Positions 1 through 15,309 of a DNA stretch of 30,000 nucleotides are shown in pieces (the stretch's first letter is position 1; each line of letters begins with the position of its first letter). Made by a program: the position numbers and the translations under genes. The stretch is from Anaeromyces robustus (Eukaryota > Neocallimastigomycota > Neocallimastigomycetes > Neocallimastigales > Neocallimastigaceae): positions 60,001 through 90,000 of the forward strand of contig MCFG01000189.1 of assembly GCA_002104895.1 (NCBI GenBank). The letters are read 5' to 3'. Below the pieces are notes generated by a model that saw only the letters and a list, made by a program, of their open reading frames with translations, had not been told where the DNA came from and made no database searches.

Positions 1-209
1 TGATTATTTATCATTCATTGAAAATATTACAACAAACAATAATAAATAATAGAAATTTAAATATATATAATTTTGTTTTATTTTAAGTTATTTTTTATTT
101 CATTTTTTTTTTTTTTTTTTTTAAAAAAAAATCACATTCAAAAATAATTATATTTTATATTTTGAAATTATAATCAAATATTTATTAATTAAAGCTATAT
201 ATAATAAAA
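1..209. other. AT-rich 5' flank of the first gene
   Basis: I see no gene here. The stretch is almost pure A/T, with a run of about 20 T at 103-122 followed directly by a run of A, which could fold back on itself. It presumably holds the promoter and leader of the gene starting at 210. No TATA element can be told apart from the background. Confidence 0.5.
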
Positions 210-1088
210 ATGGGTATTAGAAATGTGTTAGATGAGATAAAGGGAAATCCACCAGTACAATCACGTATTGGTATGACTTCTATTATTATGAGTGATTGTA
301 TATACTTATGGTACCTTTATAAATCTGTAAATAAATATATTAAAACTAAAGATATAAAATTTTTATTTACAAGTGTTGCATCCCTATTTGCCTTTTTGAA
401 TAATTTAAATGATATAGTAAGTTTTTTGTTTTCTGCCAATAGTGATTGTAAAAAATTTTTTTATGTTTTTATTGCTACAGCTACATTAAATTGGACACCT
501 ATTTCATGGTTACAAACTATTCGTTTAATGAGCATTACAAAAGTATTTTATACAAGAAAAACATATAAAACAATTTCATGTATAACTATACTACTTAGTT
601 TAATCTATACGGCATCATATTATTTAAATTTAACAAATTATGATTATGAAAATATTAGCAAACAGACAGATTATTTTATGTATTGTACTGTAAAACAACA
701 AAAATATATTAATGGAACCGTTGAAAAAGATAAATATTATACTCTTTATGTTATGATTTCAGATATCGTTGATTCTGCTTTTTCATTTGGTATATTAGTA
801 TTAACTACTTCTATGGCATTAGAAAATATTAAACATTTACAATTTCATCATGCTAAAATTAAGCGTATGGTTGAAGAAGGTTTATTTCAATTCATCGTAT
901 TAACTATATCCAAAATTTTAATATATCCAATTATTATATATTCAACACAAAATAATTTAATGATTTATGATATTACTTGGGATTTCCTATCCGTCATTGT
1001 TATAATATGTTCATTCCGTATGGTTAATGTTAAATATAAGAGAGTAAAAAGTAAAGTATTCTTAATAATAAATAATAATTATATATAA
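210..1088 (+). CDS. Seven-helix integral membrane protein, unrecognised family, GPCR-like layout
   Basis: This is a single open exon of 292 codons. I do not recognise the family. Seven hydrophobic segments can be read at roughly residues 22-42, 50-74, 82-107, 121-140, 178-202, 224-246 and 255-273, with no signal peptide and a short basic C-terminus. If the N-terminus is outside, Cys80 lies at the outer start of helix 3 and Cys159 in the loop between helices 4 and 5. Those are the positions of the disulfide found in many GPCRs. Two N-glycosylation sites (NLT at 140, NGT at 168) fall in the same outer loop. The loop between helices 5 and 6 is short and basic (HHAKIKR). The start is the first ATG after an A-rich leader. 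A receptor role is inference from topology; an orphan multispanning protein or a transporter remains possible. The whole reading frame is clearly more complex than the flanking A/T DNA, so it is very likely a real gene. Confidence 0.75.
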   Translation: MGIRNVLDEIKGNPPVQSRIGMTSIIMSDCIYLWYLYKSVNKYIKTKDIKFLFTSVASLFAFLNNLNDIVSFLFSANSDCKKFFYVFIATATLNWTPISWLQTIRLMSITKVFYTRKTYKTISCITILLSLIYTASYYLNLTNYDYENISKQTDYFMYCTVKQQKYINGTVEKDKYYTLYVMISDIVDSAFSFGILVLTTSMALENIKHLQFHHAKIKRMVEEGLFQFIVLTISKILIYPIIIYSTQNNLMIYDITWDFLSVIVIICSFRMVNVKYKRVKSKVFLIINNNYI

Positions 1089-1291
1089 CATAATTTTTTT
1101 ATATATATATTATTTACAATTTTTTTTATTTTATTTATAATGTTATTATATGATTTTAAAAATAAATAAAAATATTATACTAATTATATTTAATTACATT
1201 ATATATATTATTATATATTTATATAAATTGATATTTATAATATTTAGTATTTGATGATGATCCTTATATGCAATAAGAGCCTAGAATAAAC

Positions 1292-1324
<33 letters not shown>

Positions 1325-1463
1325 TTTAATATAATAAAATAATATAAAACAAAAACAAAACTAAACAGGAAAAAAAGAAAAAAAGAAAAGAAAGAAAGAA
1401 AAGAAAAATAAATCAAAATCATTATTTATTATTAATTTTAATCTTAGTTATTTATGATTTAAT

Positions 1464-1523
<60 letters not shown>

Positions 1524-1675
1524 ATTTTCATATATAAAAAAAGATATTAAATAATAAATAATGAAATGAATAAATAATATTAAATAAAGTAATAAGGAAT
1601 AATATATTATAGTATAAAAAATATATATAATAAGTAATAATCATATTCATAATAACAATAACAATAATAATCATA

Positions 1676-1756
1676 ATAAATAATAATAAATAATAAATAA
1701 TAAATAATAAATAATAAATAATAAATAATAAATAATAAATAATAAATAATAAATAA
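1676..1756. repeat. Heptanucleotide microsatellite (TAATAAA type)
   Basis: About eleven head-to-tail copies of a 7-bp A/T unit, nearly perfect, in non-coding DNA. It sits in a long run of related A/T simple repeats and has no coding context. Confidence 0.7.
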
Positions 1757-1828
1757 AAGAAAAAAATAAATAATAAATAATAAACGATAATAAGTTTAAG
1801 TTCAGTTATTGAAAAGTGTTTTATTTTT

Positions 1829-1867
<39 letters not shown>

Positions 1868-1980
1868 AAAAAAAAGAAAAGAAAAAAGAAAATTATTGTA
1901 ATTTTATTTTTTTTGTAATTGTTTTAATTTTAATAATATTTTTTCAGATGATGTACTTTTGATATATAATACCGTATTTT

Positions 1981-2170
1981 TTAAACCAAATCATTCTTAT
2001 TATTAGAAGTTAAATTTTATCATTAATCAATTTCAAAAATGATTTAAAACCAAAGAGTGTAAATTATTAATATTTGATATTTCAGTAGGAACAGGAATAC
2101 TAAATCAGGGTTATCTTTTTTCAAATAAATGATTATAATTTAACTTCAATAATAATTTGTAGGTTTAGTT
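1981..2170. repeat. Imperfect fold-back (inverted repeat), MITE-like
   Basis: The left arm (about 1981-2038) and right arm (about 2115-2170) are imperfect reverse complements joined by a loop of about 75 nt. The best-matched core reads TTATTAGAAGTTAAATT on the left; its complement is AATTTAACTTCAATAATAA on the right. A 9-bp direct repeat, TTTTAAACC, sits at 1979-1987 and 2174-2182 and could be a target-site duplication or chance. There is no transposase. A short non-autonomous element is one reading; a hairpin arising by chance in low-complexity DNA is the other. Confidence 0.35.
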
Positions 2171-2527
2171 AGATTTTAAACCTTTTTTTTTTTTTTTTTT
2201 TTTTTTTATTAATAGTAATTTTATATAATAATCATATTAAATAATCACTGTAATATTAGTTTTAATAAATTACATTAAAAAAAATATTAATCAAAGAGAT
2301 TAAAAGAATTTGAAAAAAAATATATATTAATATTAATATTTTTTTTTTTTTTTCTAATTGAATTTATAATAAGTACTTTTTTTTTTTTTCAATTAAGTTT
2401 TTGTCATAAAAATCTTTATAATTATTATTATTATTATTTTTACTTCTATGTATTTGAAGAAATCAATGATGTAAATATAAAATAAATAAATAAATAATAA
2501 TAATTTATAATATTAATACTACTACTA

Positions 2528-2550
2528 CTACTAGTAATAATAATAATAAC

Positions 2551-2608
<58 letters not shown>
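2528..2608. repeat. (AAT)n microsatellite
   Basis: A near-pure trinucleotide array with a few C/G-bearing interruptions towards its right end. It creates an artificial long open frame of poly-isoleucine on the minus strand, which I do not treat as a gene. Confidence 0.75.
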
Positions 2609-3387
2609 GTAATAACAATGACAAGAATAATAACAACAATAATAACAATAACAATGATAATAATTATAATAAGAACTATTCTCAAAGTCGTATCAAATGA
2701 ATAAAATTAGAAAAAAAGTAATAAAGAAATCAAAGGAAAATTTTGTTTTATTTTATAAGTTATTGTTTATTTATAATTATTAATATATTAATTATTCAGT
2801 ATTATTTAACATTATATGCTCAAAAATCAATTAATATATATATTGAATATGATATTGAAATATATATTCGAAATCCACTGATAAAGGATTTTATTCTAAA
2901 CTTTTAAAGAATTAGAAAAATTGAAAATGAACGCCTATTAATATTTGGCTTAATGTTAAATTATCTCGAATTGAATTTTATTTTATTTTATTTTCACAAT
3001 CATATATAAAATATTATATATATATATATGTATATATTTATAATTAAAATATATTTTTTTATTATATTTCATTTTTTTCATTATAAAGTTTTTTTTTTTT
3101 TTTTTATTTTATTTTTTATAAATATTAAGATTAATATCTTTTATAAAATTTAATATAATTTTATTATTTTTTATTTTGATAATTATTTTCTATATATATA
3201 TATATATATAGAAAGGGTGTGTTGTATTATGCAATGTTGCATTTCTCAATGGGGCGCATAATTAAAACACATTCTTATAGAAAATAAAATAGCATCCAGA
3301 TTTTAATGCAATAAAAATAAAAACTGATATTATTTTAATGAAATATAAATAAAAAATTGATATTATTTTATTTTATTAAATAAAAAA

Positions 3388-3571
3388 TTATAGTAAAATA
3401 AAATAATAAAATAATATTTTTATATATCAAAAATTATAGTAAAATAAAATAATAAAATAATATTTTTATATATCAAAAATTATAGTAAAATAAAATAATA
3501 AAATAATATTTTTATGTATCAAAAATTATAGTAAAATAAAATAATAAAATAATATTTTTATATATCAAAAA
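3388..3571. repeat. 46-bp tandem repeat, four copies
   Basis: Four head-to-tail units begin at 3388, 3434, 3480 and 3526, each opening with TTATAGTAAAATAAAATAAT and ending in CAAAAA. The units are almost identical; unit 3 has TATGTATC where the others have TATATATC. Such homogeneity points to recent expansion. No coding function is visible. Confidence 0.85.
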
Positions 3572-5747
3572 TTTATAAATATATATATAAAGTATATATC
3601 ATTTGTATTTTTAGTTTTTATATTTTTAGTTTATTAAATTTTTTTATAGTTTTTATTGTTAATATTAAAGTAGTAATATATTATTTATGTCTAATTGTTT
3701 ATTCTTCGTAGATTAATATGATTAACAAACAATAACAACAAATTGAAATTGAAATAAATAAATTAAAATTACATAACAATCTTTATTTTTATAGAGAATA
3801 GTAATAAAAGAAATGTCAATAATAAAATATATTATTGTACATAAAAAAGAATGTTTTATATCGTTGATAAAACAATTTAATTATAATTAATACCAAAAAA
3901 TTCAACAGAATATTCTATTTATTCTTGCCCAAGATTTATTTTTATAGAATTAATTATAATAATTTTTATATTATTATTTTTTAAGATTTTATATTATATA
4001 TATATTTTTACATTATTATTATTCATTTTTAATTATGCTTATTTATATTTTTTATTTTATTTATTATTTATCAATACAAAAAAAAAAAAAAAAGAAAAAA
4101 AAGATCATAATTATATTTATTTCGATTATTTTTTTTATATGACAATAATAATAGCAATCATAAATATAAGAAAAAAAAAAACTAAGATTTACATAACATT
4201 TGCCAAGTATCATCCATATAATGTATGCTTTTAAGTAATTTATTTATTATAATATTTAATTATTTATTATTATTTAATTATACTATTTAAATTAATGTAT
4301 GATATTAAAGTATAATAAGGAAATATACTTTATATAAAATAATGTTTAGATTTTAATTATTCTATTTATCCAATAGAAATTTTATAATTAAAGTTTAAAT
4401 ATTATCAAAATATTTAAATATTCATGTTCATTAAATATGCTACTGTATTAATAATGATTATTATTATTGAATGTTACTTATTTTTTTTCCCCATTATTAT
4501 TATTAGTATTAGTATTACCTTAATAATTAATAATGAATAATTTAAATTTTTGGCATATTTTATAACAAAAAAAAAAAAAAAAAAAACTAAAAAAAACTAA
4601 ATAATACATAACAATAATAATATAATAATATATTAATCTATATTTATTCATATATAATATATAATATATAATATATATTGTATTTATTAAATTTGTCTTA
4701 TATTTGTATTATATTTGTATTATATATTTATATATAAATTATATATAAAATAGAAATAAAATAGAAAAGAAAACAAAAAAGTTAAATTCATCCATAAAAA
4801 ATACTTTTTAAATAAAAACATAATAATAAAACTTAAATAAATAATTAATTAATTAATAAATATAAAAAAGGTAAAAAGGAAAAAGAAAATAAAAAAAAAA
4901 AGTGGATTTCATTCCAGTTAATATAAAGTAAATATTTTAATTTTATCTATATATGGAAAGTTAATTATATTAATAATATTAAATAGAATTTTTTATAATG
5001 AATGAATTAATATATTTAATTTTCTTTTTCTTTTTCTTTTTCTTTTTTTCTATAGTATTTAAAATTCATGAATATATTGAATTGTTCATATGTACATATA
5101 TATTTTTTAAAATGTATGTAAATTTTCTATTTTATTTTATTTTTTATTTTTATATATGGTTTAATATTTATACTTTTGTTTTTATATCATGTTTATAAAG
5201 TGAAGTATATAAAAGAAAAGTTATTTATTTATGTATGCATATTATTATACAATAAAAGTTTAATCTTTTTTATTATTTAAATATTTCTTTATATTAATAT
5301 TGTTATTATTATTTTTTTTTCTTTTTATTTTATTATTTTTTCATCCTTTTTACTTTTATTTTTAAACATATTTTTAATATATGTTGTGTAACATAAATTA
5401 TTAAAAAAACCAAAAAAAAAAATAAAATCATAGAATTCTATTGGTGAATTAACTAATATACAAAATAATAAAAAATTTTAATAATAATCAACTAATAAAG
5501 AATCAAAATAAAAATTTCTTATTAATTAAAAAAAAAAAAACTTTAAATGTTCTATTGTAATCAGTAATAATAAAATTATATAAAATAATAAAAACAAAAA
5601 TATAAAAAAAAAGCATAATAATATAATAATAAAATATATAAGAAATGAATGAAATTAATATATTACACTATTATTCAATTCTAATAGTTTTAAATATATT
5701 ATTATTAAAATGATATACTTAAATCAATATTTTATTATTATTATTAT

Positions 5748-5778
<31 letters not shown>

Positions 5779-7202
5779 GGAGTATTTTTATGATAAGAGT
5801 TATTCATAATTTATATATTAAATTCATAATAAAATTTTATTATAATCCATAATTGAAAAATTAAAATAAAGTAAATAATAAAAACATTATATTCTTTTAT
5901 TTTATTTGTTTATTTTATTTACTTATTAACATTTTATAATTAGATATATGATTATTATTGATTCATCTGATATAATAATAATTAATTCATTGATTATACC
6001 TATAATTAAAATAATATACAATAATAATCAGTAATGAATTATTTAAAAATCACATTAAATTAAAGTAGAATATTTTGAAAATAAGCAAATAAAAAAAAAA
6101 GTTGGAGAGATAATATATAATAAATAATAATAAAAAAACTTTTATATATAAACTATAAATATAAGTAATAATTAAAACAATATATAACAATTATAAAAAC
6201 CCTAGTAATTACAAAATTTATTATAAATTATTTTGATAATATATGCAATAAATTACTGTTATTTTTGAAAAAAAAAAGAAAGAACAATACAAATATTAGA
6301 TTGTGGATTAATAAAATAAAATAACTAAAAATGAATAATTATATAATTACTATAAAATCTTTTAACTATAATTTTGTTTTTTAATGTTTATGTAGGTTTA
6401 TTATTAGATTTTTATTTATTTTACATTTTACAATTAAATATCATTTCTTAATATTTTTTTTTTAATGAATATCCTACTACATAAGAATAACAACAAAATA
6501 AAAAAAAATACTTCAAAAAGGTTTTATTTTTCTTTGTTATAGAAAATTTTATATATATATATATATAATTGACTAATAAAGGATAATATGAAAAAAAAAA
6601 AATTCCTTTATTAATTAATTAATATAAATTAATTAAATTAAATTAATTAACCTTTCAGTTAACTTTTTTTATTTTTTTTTTTAATTTTTGAAAAAGTTTC
6701 AAATAATAAATAATGAAATAATAAATTATACACCAAACACAAGAGAAATTTTATTTAGTAAAAAAAAAAGTTTTTTTATTATTATTATATATATTTTATT
6801 TATTAGATAATATATTTCATTTAATTGTATTATAATGGTTAATTATATTAAAATATTAAAATTAAAGTTAACAAATAAACATACTGATTAAAGAAAAATA
6901 AAAAAAAAATAAAAAAACAAAAAAATAAAAATATCAGTTTTTTTAATAGTATATAAAGATTATCTTTTCTTTTGTTTTTTTTTTTTTTTAATATTTTTTT
7001 AAAAAAAAATCAAAGTTTTGAAATTAGTTTTTTTTTTTGCTTTTTTTTTTTTTTATAAATTGTTATTAGTTAATATTTATTCTTAATATAATTTTATTAT
7101 ACTTATTAAGTGATTTCTTATTTAATAAAGGAAAAAAGAAAAATAGATATATTTAAGTTTAAATAATAAAAATTAGATAAAGACATTAGATATAATTTCA
7201 AA

Positions 7203-9676
<2,474 letters not shown>

Positions 9677-9931
9677 AATAATTAAATTAAAAGGAAAAAA
9701 AAAAAGATATTGTGTAAAAAAGAATCTTTTTATTAAAAGATTTATTTGGAATTATAAGAATTTTTAATTTAAGTATAAATAATATGAATAATTAAAAAAA
9801 AAAAAGTGTTATGTTCTTATATAATTTTATATATTATTTTTTTCTTTTATATATTGATTATTAATTTTAAAAATAATAATTTATTGATTATTAATTTTAA
9901 AAATAATAATTTATTAATTATTATTTTTTGT

Positions 9932-9970
<39 letters not shown>

Positions 9971-10725
9971 AAGCTTTCAATATTTATATAGAAATTAAAA
10001 TATTATATATATATATTTTTCAATTTTTTTTTATAAAAATAGGTCAAAAATTTAATTAACAACAAACAAACAAAAAAACAGAAAAAAATTACATTTATAC
10101 TTTTAATTGTTTATATTAAAAAATTTTTTAAATATAAAAAAAATTAAATAATATAAAAGAATTATAAAAAGAAAAAAAAGTAATATTAAAAAAAAAAAAA
10201 AAAAAAAAAGAAAAAAAGAAAAAAAATGTATTTAAAAATTTAAGTTTAATAATTAGAAGTAATAATTACTATTATAAATAAAAACAAAAAAAAAAAAAAA
10301 AAAAAGTACTATATAATATATATATGTAGAATATAATAAACTTTAGATTAAATATATTATAAATTAAACACAAATTAATTATTAATATTACCTAAAAATG
10401 AAGTTAACTATTTATGTATATATAAATATATAAAGTGTGCTATATACAACAAAGAAGGTGAATCACTGTTTTGAATAAATAATATTAAAAAAATATTCAA
10501 AAGAGACAAATTTATAAATAGTCAATAATAATATAAATGTAAATTAAAATAAAATGCAAATATAGAACTAATTATAATAAAGAAATAAATATTATTAATA
10601 AATTAATATATAATAAAACATATATTATTAATAAAATAGAATAAAATAAAATTAAAATAAAATAAAAATAAAATCAAATCAAATAAAATAAAATAAAAAA
10701 GTAAATAATATTTATTTATTTATTT

Positions 10726-10767
<42 letters not shown>

Positions 10768-10984
10768 TTATTTATTTATTAATATTTTTTTATAAATATA
10801 TATAAAATTACTATAGTACATCAATATATATATTAGATATTATAGTAACATAGTATTCTTAAATGGAATGGAATGATGTTATTAAAATTTTTATGACTTT
10901 TTTATTTTTTCATTTTTTTTATGACTATTATCAATATCATTTAATAAATAAATAATTATTTATCTGATAATTTGATAATTTATT
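9677..10984. other. Convergent intergenic region between transporter and first receptor
   Basis: No gene is visible. The region holds the 3' ends of two convergent genes. A 30-bp unit is repeated just over twice at about 9852-9920, an A run spans about 9934-9965, and an alternating TA run near 10730-10760 is flanked by TTTA repeats. A slightly more complex patch near 10430-10480 gives no usable reading frame. Confidence 0.6.
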
Positions 10985-13754
10985 CTAATTTGTATAATAA
11001 GTATTATTAGTATTATTAGTATAATTAGTATTATTAGTATAATTAATTATATTACTTGTATTAAGTTTATTAGATGACATATTTGATGTATTATGATAAT
11101 TTATTAATTTTGAATAGATTGAAGTTAATTTATTTGTTGAAGAATCATTATCACTACTGTTATTTGTTTTTATTACAGTATTGTTACTTTGTCTTACATT
11201 TATTTTATTTTCATCATTTTTACCCATACATGATAAAAATAGTCTATAACCATATACAGATATAAAGGAGGAAACTACAAATATTATAATTACTAAATTA
11301 TTTATTAAAAAGTAGGTTTTATAATCTTTAATTTTAATAGTATCAACCATCACTAAGAGAAATATGAAAAGAAGATAGATATATATTACCCAAATATTAT
11401 ATCTTACATCATATATAATAGTTTGGTAACGCCATTCAATAAAAGAGAAGAATAGTATGGCTAAAATAATGATTGAAAAATAAATCAATAAAGCTATCAT
11501 AATCCCCAAATTATATCCACTAAGAAATTGACATTTTTTAAAATTATATCCATCATTAAAAATATTCATTTCTACATTAGAATTATTTACTGAAAATAAT
11601 ATAATAAAAATCATATCAATGACAATAAAGAATAATAAAAACAAATATTTATATCTTTTAATCCATTCAGATATACTATTTTTTTCTGGAAATTCAATAA
11701 TGAATTTATATAAGAAAGGTATTAAGTTAAATGTAAATCCTATTATTAATAAGATTATATAAAAATGACATTTTGTAGAAGTGATTGGTCCTAAAGAAGT
11801 TAAACATGAATTTAAAATAATTACTAATCCAATTATTTGTATTGCCCATAAATCATAGGATAAATATTGGAAATAATCCTTAGTTTTTTCCTTATTAATG
11901 AAATATAATAATGATAATATTATGAGTGAAAGAGTTATAATTATTATTAAAGTGATTATAGCATATGATTTTGTAGAACTGTTTTCTTCAAAAGATATAT
12001 AATAAATTCTTGATAAATTATCAATTTCAGTTAATGTTTCTTCAAGTGTTTTATTTCCATAGATAAATTGAAAAACAATATTTCCAAATTTTTGAGAATA
12101 ATCTGAAATACTATAGGTTTCTGACATAGGTTTATTAACAGGTTGAATATTTTTATAAGTTTCACATTCAATACTCTGACATACTTCTTCATCATAATAT
12201 AATGCTGTTAATCCTGATACTATATCTCCACTTAATAAATATTTTTTATGTAATTCTTTTGAAATTAAATATTTTAAAGCTACAATAGCAGCATCTTTTT
12301 TTCTTTCCGGAATAATCTTTGCTATACCTATATTATATCCAACAACCGATGATGCTGATACTCCACTGTTCATTCCTGGTAAAGGTGACATTTTATAAGG
12401 TATTTGACTTAATAAATCATGACTAAGCGTATACGATTTAAAAAAAATGGCATTATCACTATTCATTAAACCTAAAGCAAATAATATCCCAGACATAAAT
12501 ATTTCATCTACATATATTATTAATTAATATATATTAATATTTTATAAATGATAATAATTTTTTTTTCCATTTTTATTTTTTTATATCATAAATATTTGTA
12601 GTTATCATATATACCTGAGGCTATTTCATCTTTCAATCTTTTAATTAAATTTAATGCATCAGCAGATGTTTTACTTTTTATTTCAGGAAATGGTGAATCA
12701 ATCGTTTCTCTACTAGAATAGAGAAATTCATAAACACTATTTACTCCTTCATCAGTTTCTGTTAACATAAAAATAAAGTTTAATATAATAAAATAAATAA
12801 GTAAATAAATCAATGTTAGAATATAGTATAGTAGATATTTATATATATATAATTTTATTTTATTATACAATAATAAAAAAAAGTATAATTTATTAAATTT
12901 TTATATTTACTATCCAAATAGCCGTTGTATGCTATTAAATCTGGATTGTTTTCTCTTTCTAAAATATATTTACTTGTTTCGATTAATTCGTCCCATGTTT
13001 TTGGAACCGGTTTATGATGTTTTTCTAATAAATTTTTATTAGAATAAAGCACTGAATACCCTATAGAAAATGGCTATATATAATATATATAAATATATTT
13101 AATATTTATATAGTTTTAAAAGAAATTATTTATGAAATTTTATATAAATATTTAAATCTTTAATTTTATTTACAAATCCAACTTGCTTATTATCATATAT
13201 GCATGTAGATGAAATCAAATTTGGATCAAATGATTCAAGATAATCTTCAGGTAAATATTCAGATAAATCTAATAAGTATTTCCCATATGTTTGAGTTTGT
13301 CCATTATCATAAATATATAAATCATATTTATAACTATTTTTCATAAGTAATGAATTAATTAGAGTGGCATAATCTCCTGTATCAACAGTTGTATTAGCAT
13401 TTGTTAAGAGATTTATATTTAAGGTAATATTTAAATTGTTATCTTCAGCATATTGATTAAAATCACTAACCATAGATGTGTATCCTTGATTTTCTGCATC
13501 CATAGAATAAGCAATAATGTTTAAGGAAATTTTTTCTCCATAAACAATATCTTTTATATATATATATATAATTTATAAGAATATAATGTTAAATAATTAT
13601 AATTATTATTAAAATAATATATATTATATAACATCTAAAAATCTTCGAAGTAATTTTTAATTATATAAATTATATAATATTATTAGATATTTTTTTTCAT
13701 ACTTATATAAAACAGTTGTATTAATAAACATAAAGATGTTATTCTAAGTATCAT
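10985..13754 (-). CDS. Solute-binding-protein/class C GPCR fusion receptor, copy A (752 aa, five exons)
   Basis: Predicted cell-surface receptor. Exons on the minus strand: 13754-13703, 13550-13174, 13073-12911, 12758-12615 and 12507-10985, all with GT...AG introns and a continuous frame. Residues 1-18 (MILRITSLCLLIQLFYIN) form a signal peptide. About 20-415 resembles bacterial ABC-type extracellular solute-binding proteins, with the PFSIGYSVLYSNK and PKTWDELIE blocks and MSPLPG followed by GYNIG. Seven helices follow at about 426-449, 463-486, 493-514, 532-552, 578-601, 616-634 and 646-669. Cys492 before helix 3 and Cys571 in the second outer loop could form the usual GPCR disulfide, and FIEWR is at the inner end of helix 5. 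The tail (670-752) is rich in Asn, Ser and Thr and ends in a repeat of the YTNNT type. By analogy with class C receptors, ligand binding outside should act on a G protein inside. The ligand is unknown; a sugar is likely from the family. This is the best-preserved copy beside copy C. Confidence 0.88.
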
Positions 13755-15309
13755 TTTTGTGATAATCAAGTTTATTTAATATTCCTTTTTCTTAAGACAA
13801 TAATAAAAATAATTTATTATAAAAGAAATAATTATAAATGTAAATATATAAATGATATAAAAAAAATTAATAAAAAGAATTTTTTCACAAAAGAAAAAGC
13901 TATATTTTATTTTTATTTGTCTATATGATAATGTAATAATAATAATATTTATTATAACAATAACTTTTTTTTAAAGTTTTAAAATTTAGATGGTTCATAT
14001 TTATCACTGTGGATGATTTATTTTAAAGTTCACTGATTTTTAGATTTTTTAATTCACATATCACCCAAAAAAAAAAAATTATATATATATAAATTTTTTA
14101 TTGATATTATTAATATATAATATTTTATATATTTATTTATACCATTTCTTTTCCATTTTACTGTCTTAAATTATAATAATATTTCTTTAATAATTTTTTT
14201 TTTTCCTTAATATAAAGTTTATAAAAAAAAAATTCTTTTTTAAATGTCACCAATTTAAAAATAAATAGTAGAAATTTTTATAAAAGATAAATTTTTTTTT
14301 TATACAATTTTAATTCTTTAATTTTGTAAGAATAATAATTTTTTAATTATATTTCGTTTATTTAATTTTATGAATTTTGATTTTAAAATTATAAAAATAA
14401 AGTAAAAATATAAAAAAAAATATAAGAAATTTCATATTATTAATATTAATTATATTTTTATATCCTTTAAAGGATATAAAAATCAAAATACTTCCAGAAC
14501 GGAATAAAAGATATTAGAGTTTATTTTAAACTTTATTTGTATAAAAAAATAAAAATAAAAATATTTTTTTATTGTCTGCATATAAAATTTTTAAATGAAA
14601 AAAATTATTTTATTTTTTAAATAATATATTATATACAATTCGAATTTTTTATTATTTATGATATAATAAAAAAAATAATAATAATAGATGAATAAAAAAT
14701 CTTCTCATATATATATATAATTTTACTAATTCAATATTATAATGATATGATATTAATTCTAAATAGAATGTCAAATTTCAATATTTATATAATTATTGAT
14801 TTAGTATATAAGAGCCGAATTGAGAGTAAATCCTTCCATATTTTAATTATATTCAAATATTTTATCTTTTATTTTTAATTTCTTTTTAATTTTTTTTTTA
14901 TTGAATTACGATAATAATTAATAATAAATATTTAATTTTTTTAATGGTGATTATTTAGTATTGTTTTTATATTAAATATTATTTATATTTATTTTAGTTA
15001 ATATATGCATATTAATTTCTTATTTTATATATTTATTACAGATTATATTATAAAATATTTCAATAATTTTTTGAATTTTCGAATGAAGTAACACTTAATT
15101 AAATTATTTCATTTAAAACTTTTAATTTGAATTTTATTTGATAATTTTAAAAATAATATAAATGAAATTTTTAAATTTTAATTTTAATAATAAAATATAC
15201 ATCATATCTTTTATGGATGTAAGAAACATAAATATTAAAATTGCATGGAACAAAATAAAAGACAATATATCTAATCCAAATTTTGAATTCATGCTTAAAT
15301 ATATACTTT
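13755..15309. other. AT-rich spacer upstream of receptor copy A
   Basis: No intact gene. It should hold the promoter of copy A. A perfect 30-bp palindrome lies at 14454-14483. Patches at about 14490-14530, 14810-14850 and 15060-15100 have short, weak resemblances to receptor exons 5, 4 and 3, in the order expected upstream of the clearer exon-2 relic at about 15310-15605. Those three resemblances are suggestive only. The open frames at 15134-15368 overlap one another on both strands and none is convincing. Confidence 0.45.
14454..14483. repeat. Perfect 30-bp palindrome
   Basis: A dyad centred on CCTTTAAAGG with ten further matched bases on each side and no loop. It is longer than expected by chance even in this AT-rich DNA and contains G/C pairs in both arms. 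Function unknown. Confidence 0.7.

Larger units (their letters stand above)
1089..7202. other. 6.1-kb gene-poor AT-rich intergenic region
   Basis: No intact gene can be supported. The region is made of A/T homopolymer runs and microsatellites: an A run at about 1293-1320, (AAT)n near 1469-1521 and 2528-2608, and a TAATAAA-type heptamer array at about 1676-1756. It also holds a 46-bp tandem repeat and a fold-back sequence, both listed separately. Patches of more complex sequence at about 1945-2185, 2815-2990, 3205-3300 and 3690-3960 may be decayed coding DNA. The last roughly 100 bases should contain the promoter and leader of the sugar transporter starting at 7203. Confidence 0.6.

Noticed and set aside
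2446-2685. 79-codon minus-strand frame of mostly Ile and Val
   Set aside because: It is the translation of an (AAT)n microsatellite and has no complex sequence.
4998-5198. 66-codon plus-strand frame starting MNELIYLIFF
   Set aside because: Mostly poly-Phe from a TTTTTC-type repeat, with no flanking exon signals.
9806-9991. 61-codon plus-strand frame with a repeated INFKNNNLL block and poly-Lys
   Set aside because: It comes from a 30-bp tandem repeat and an A run in the 3' flank of the transporter.
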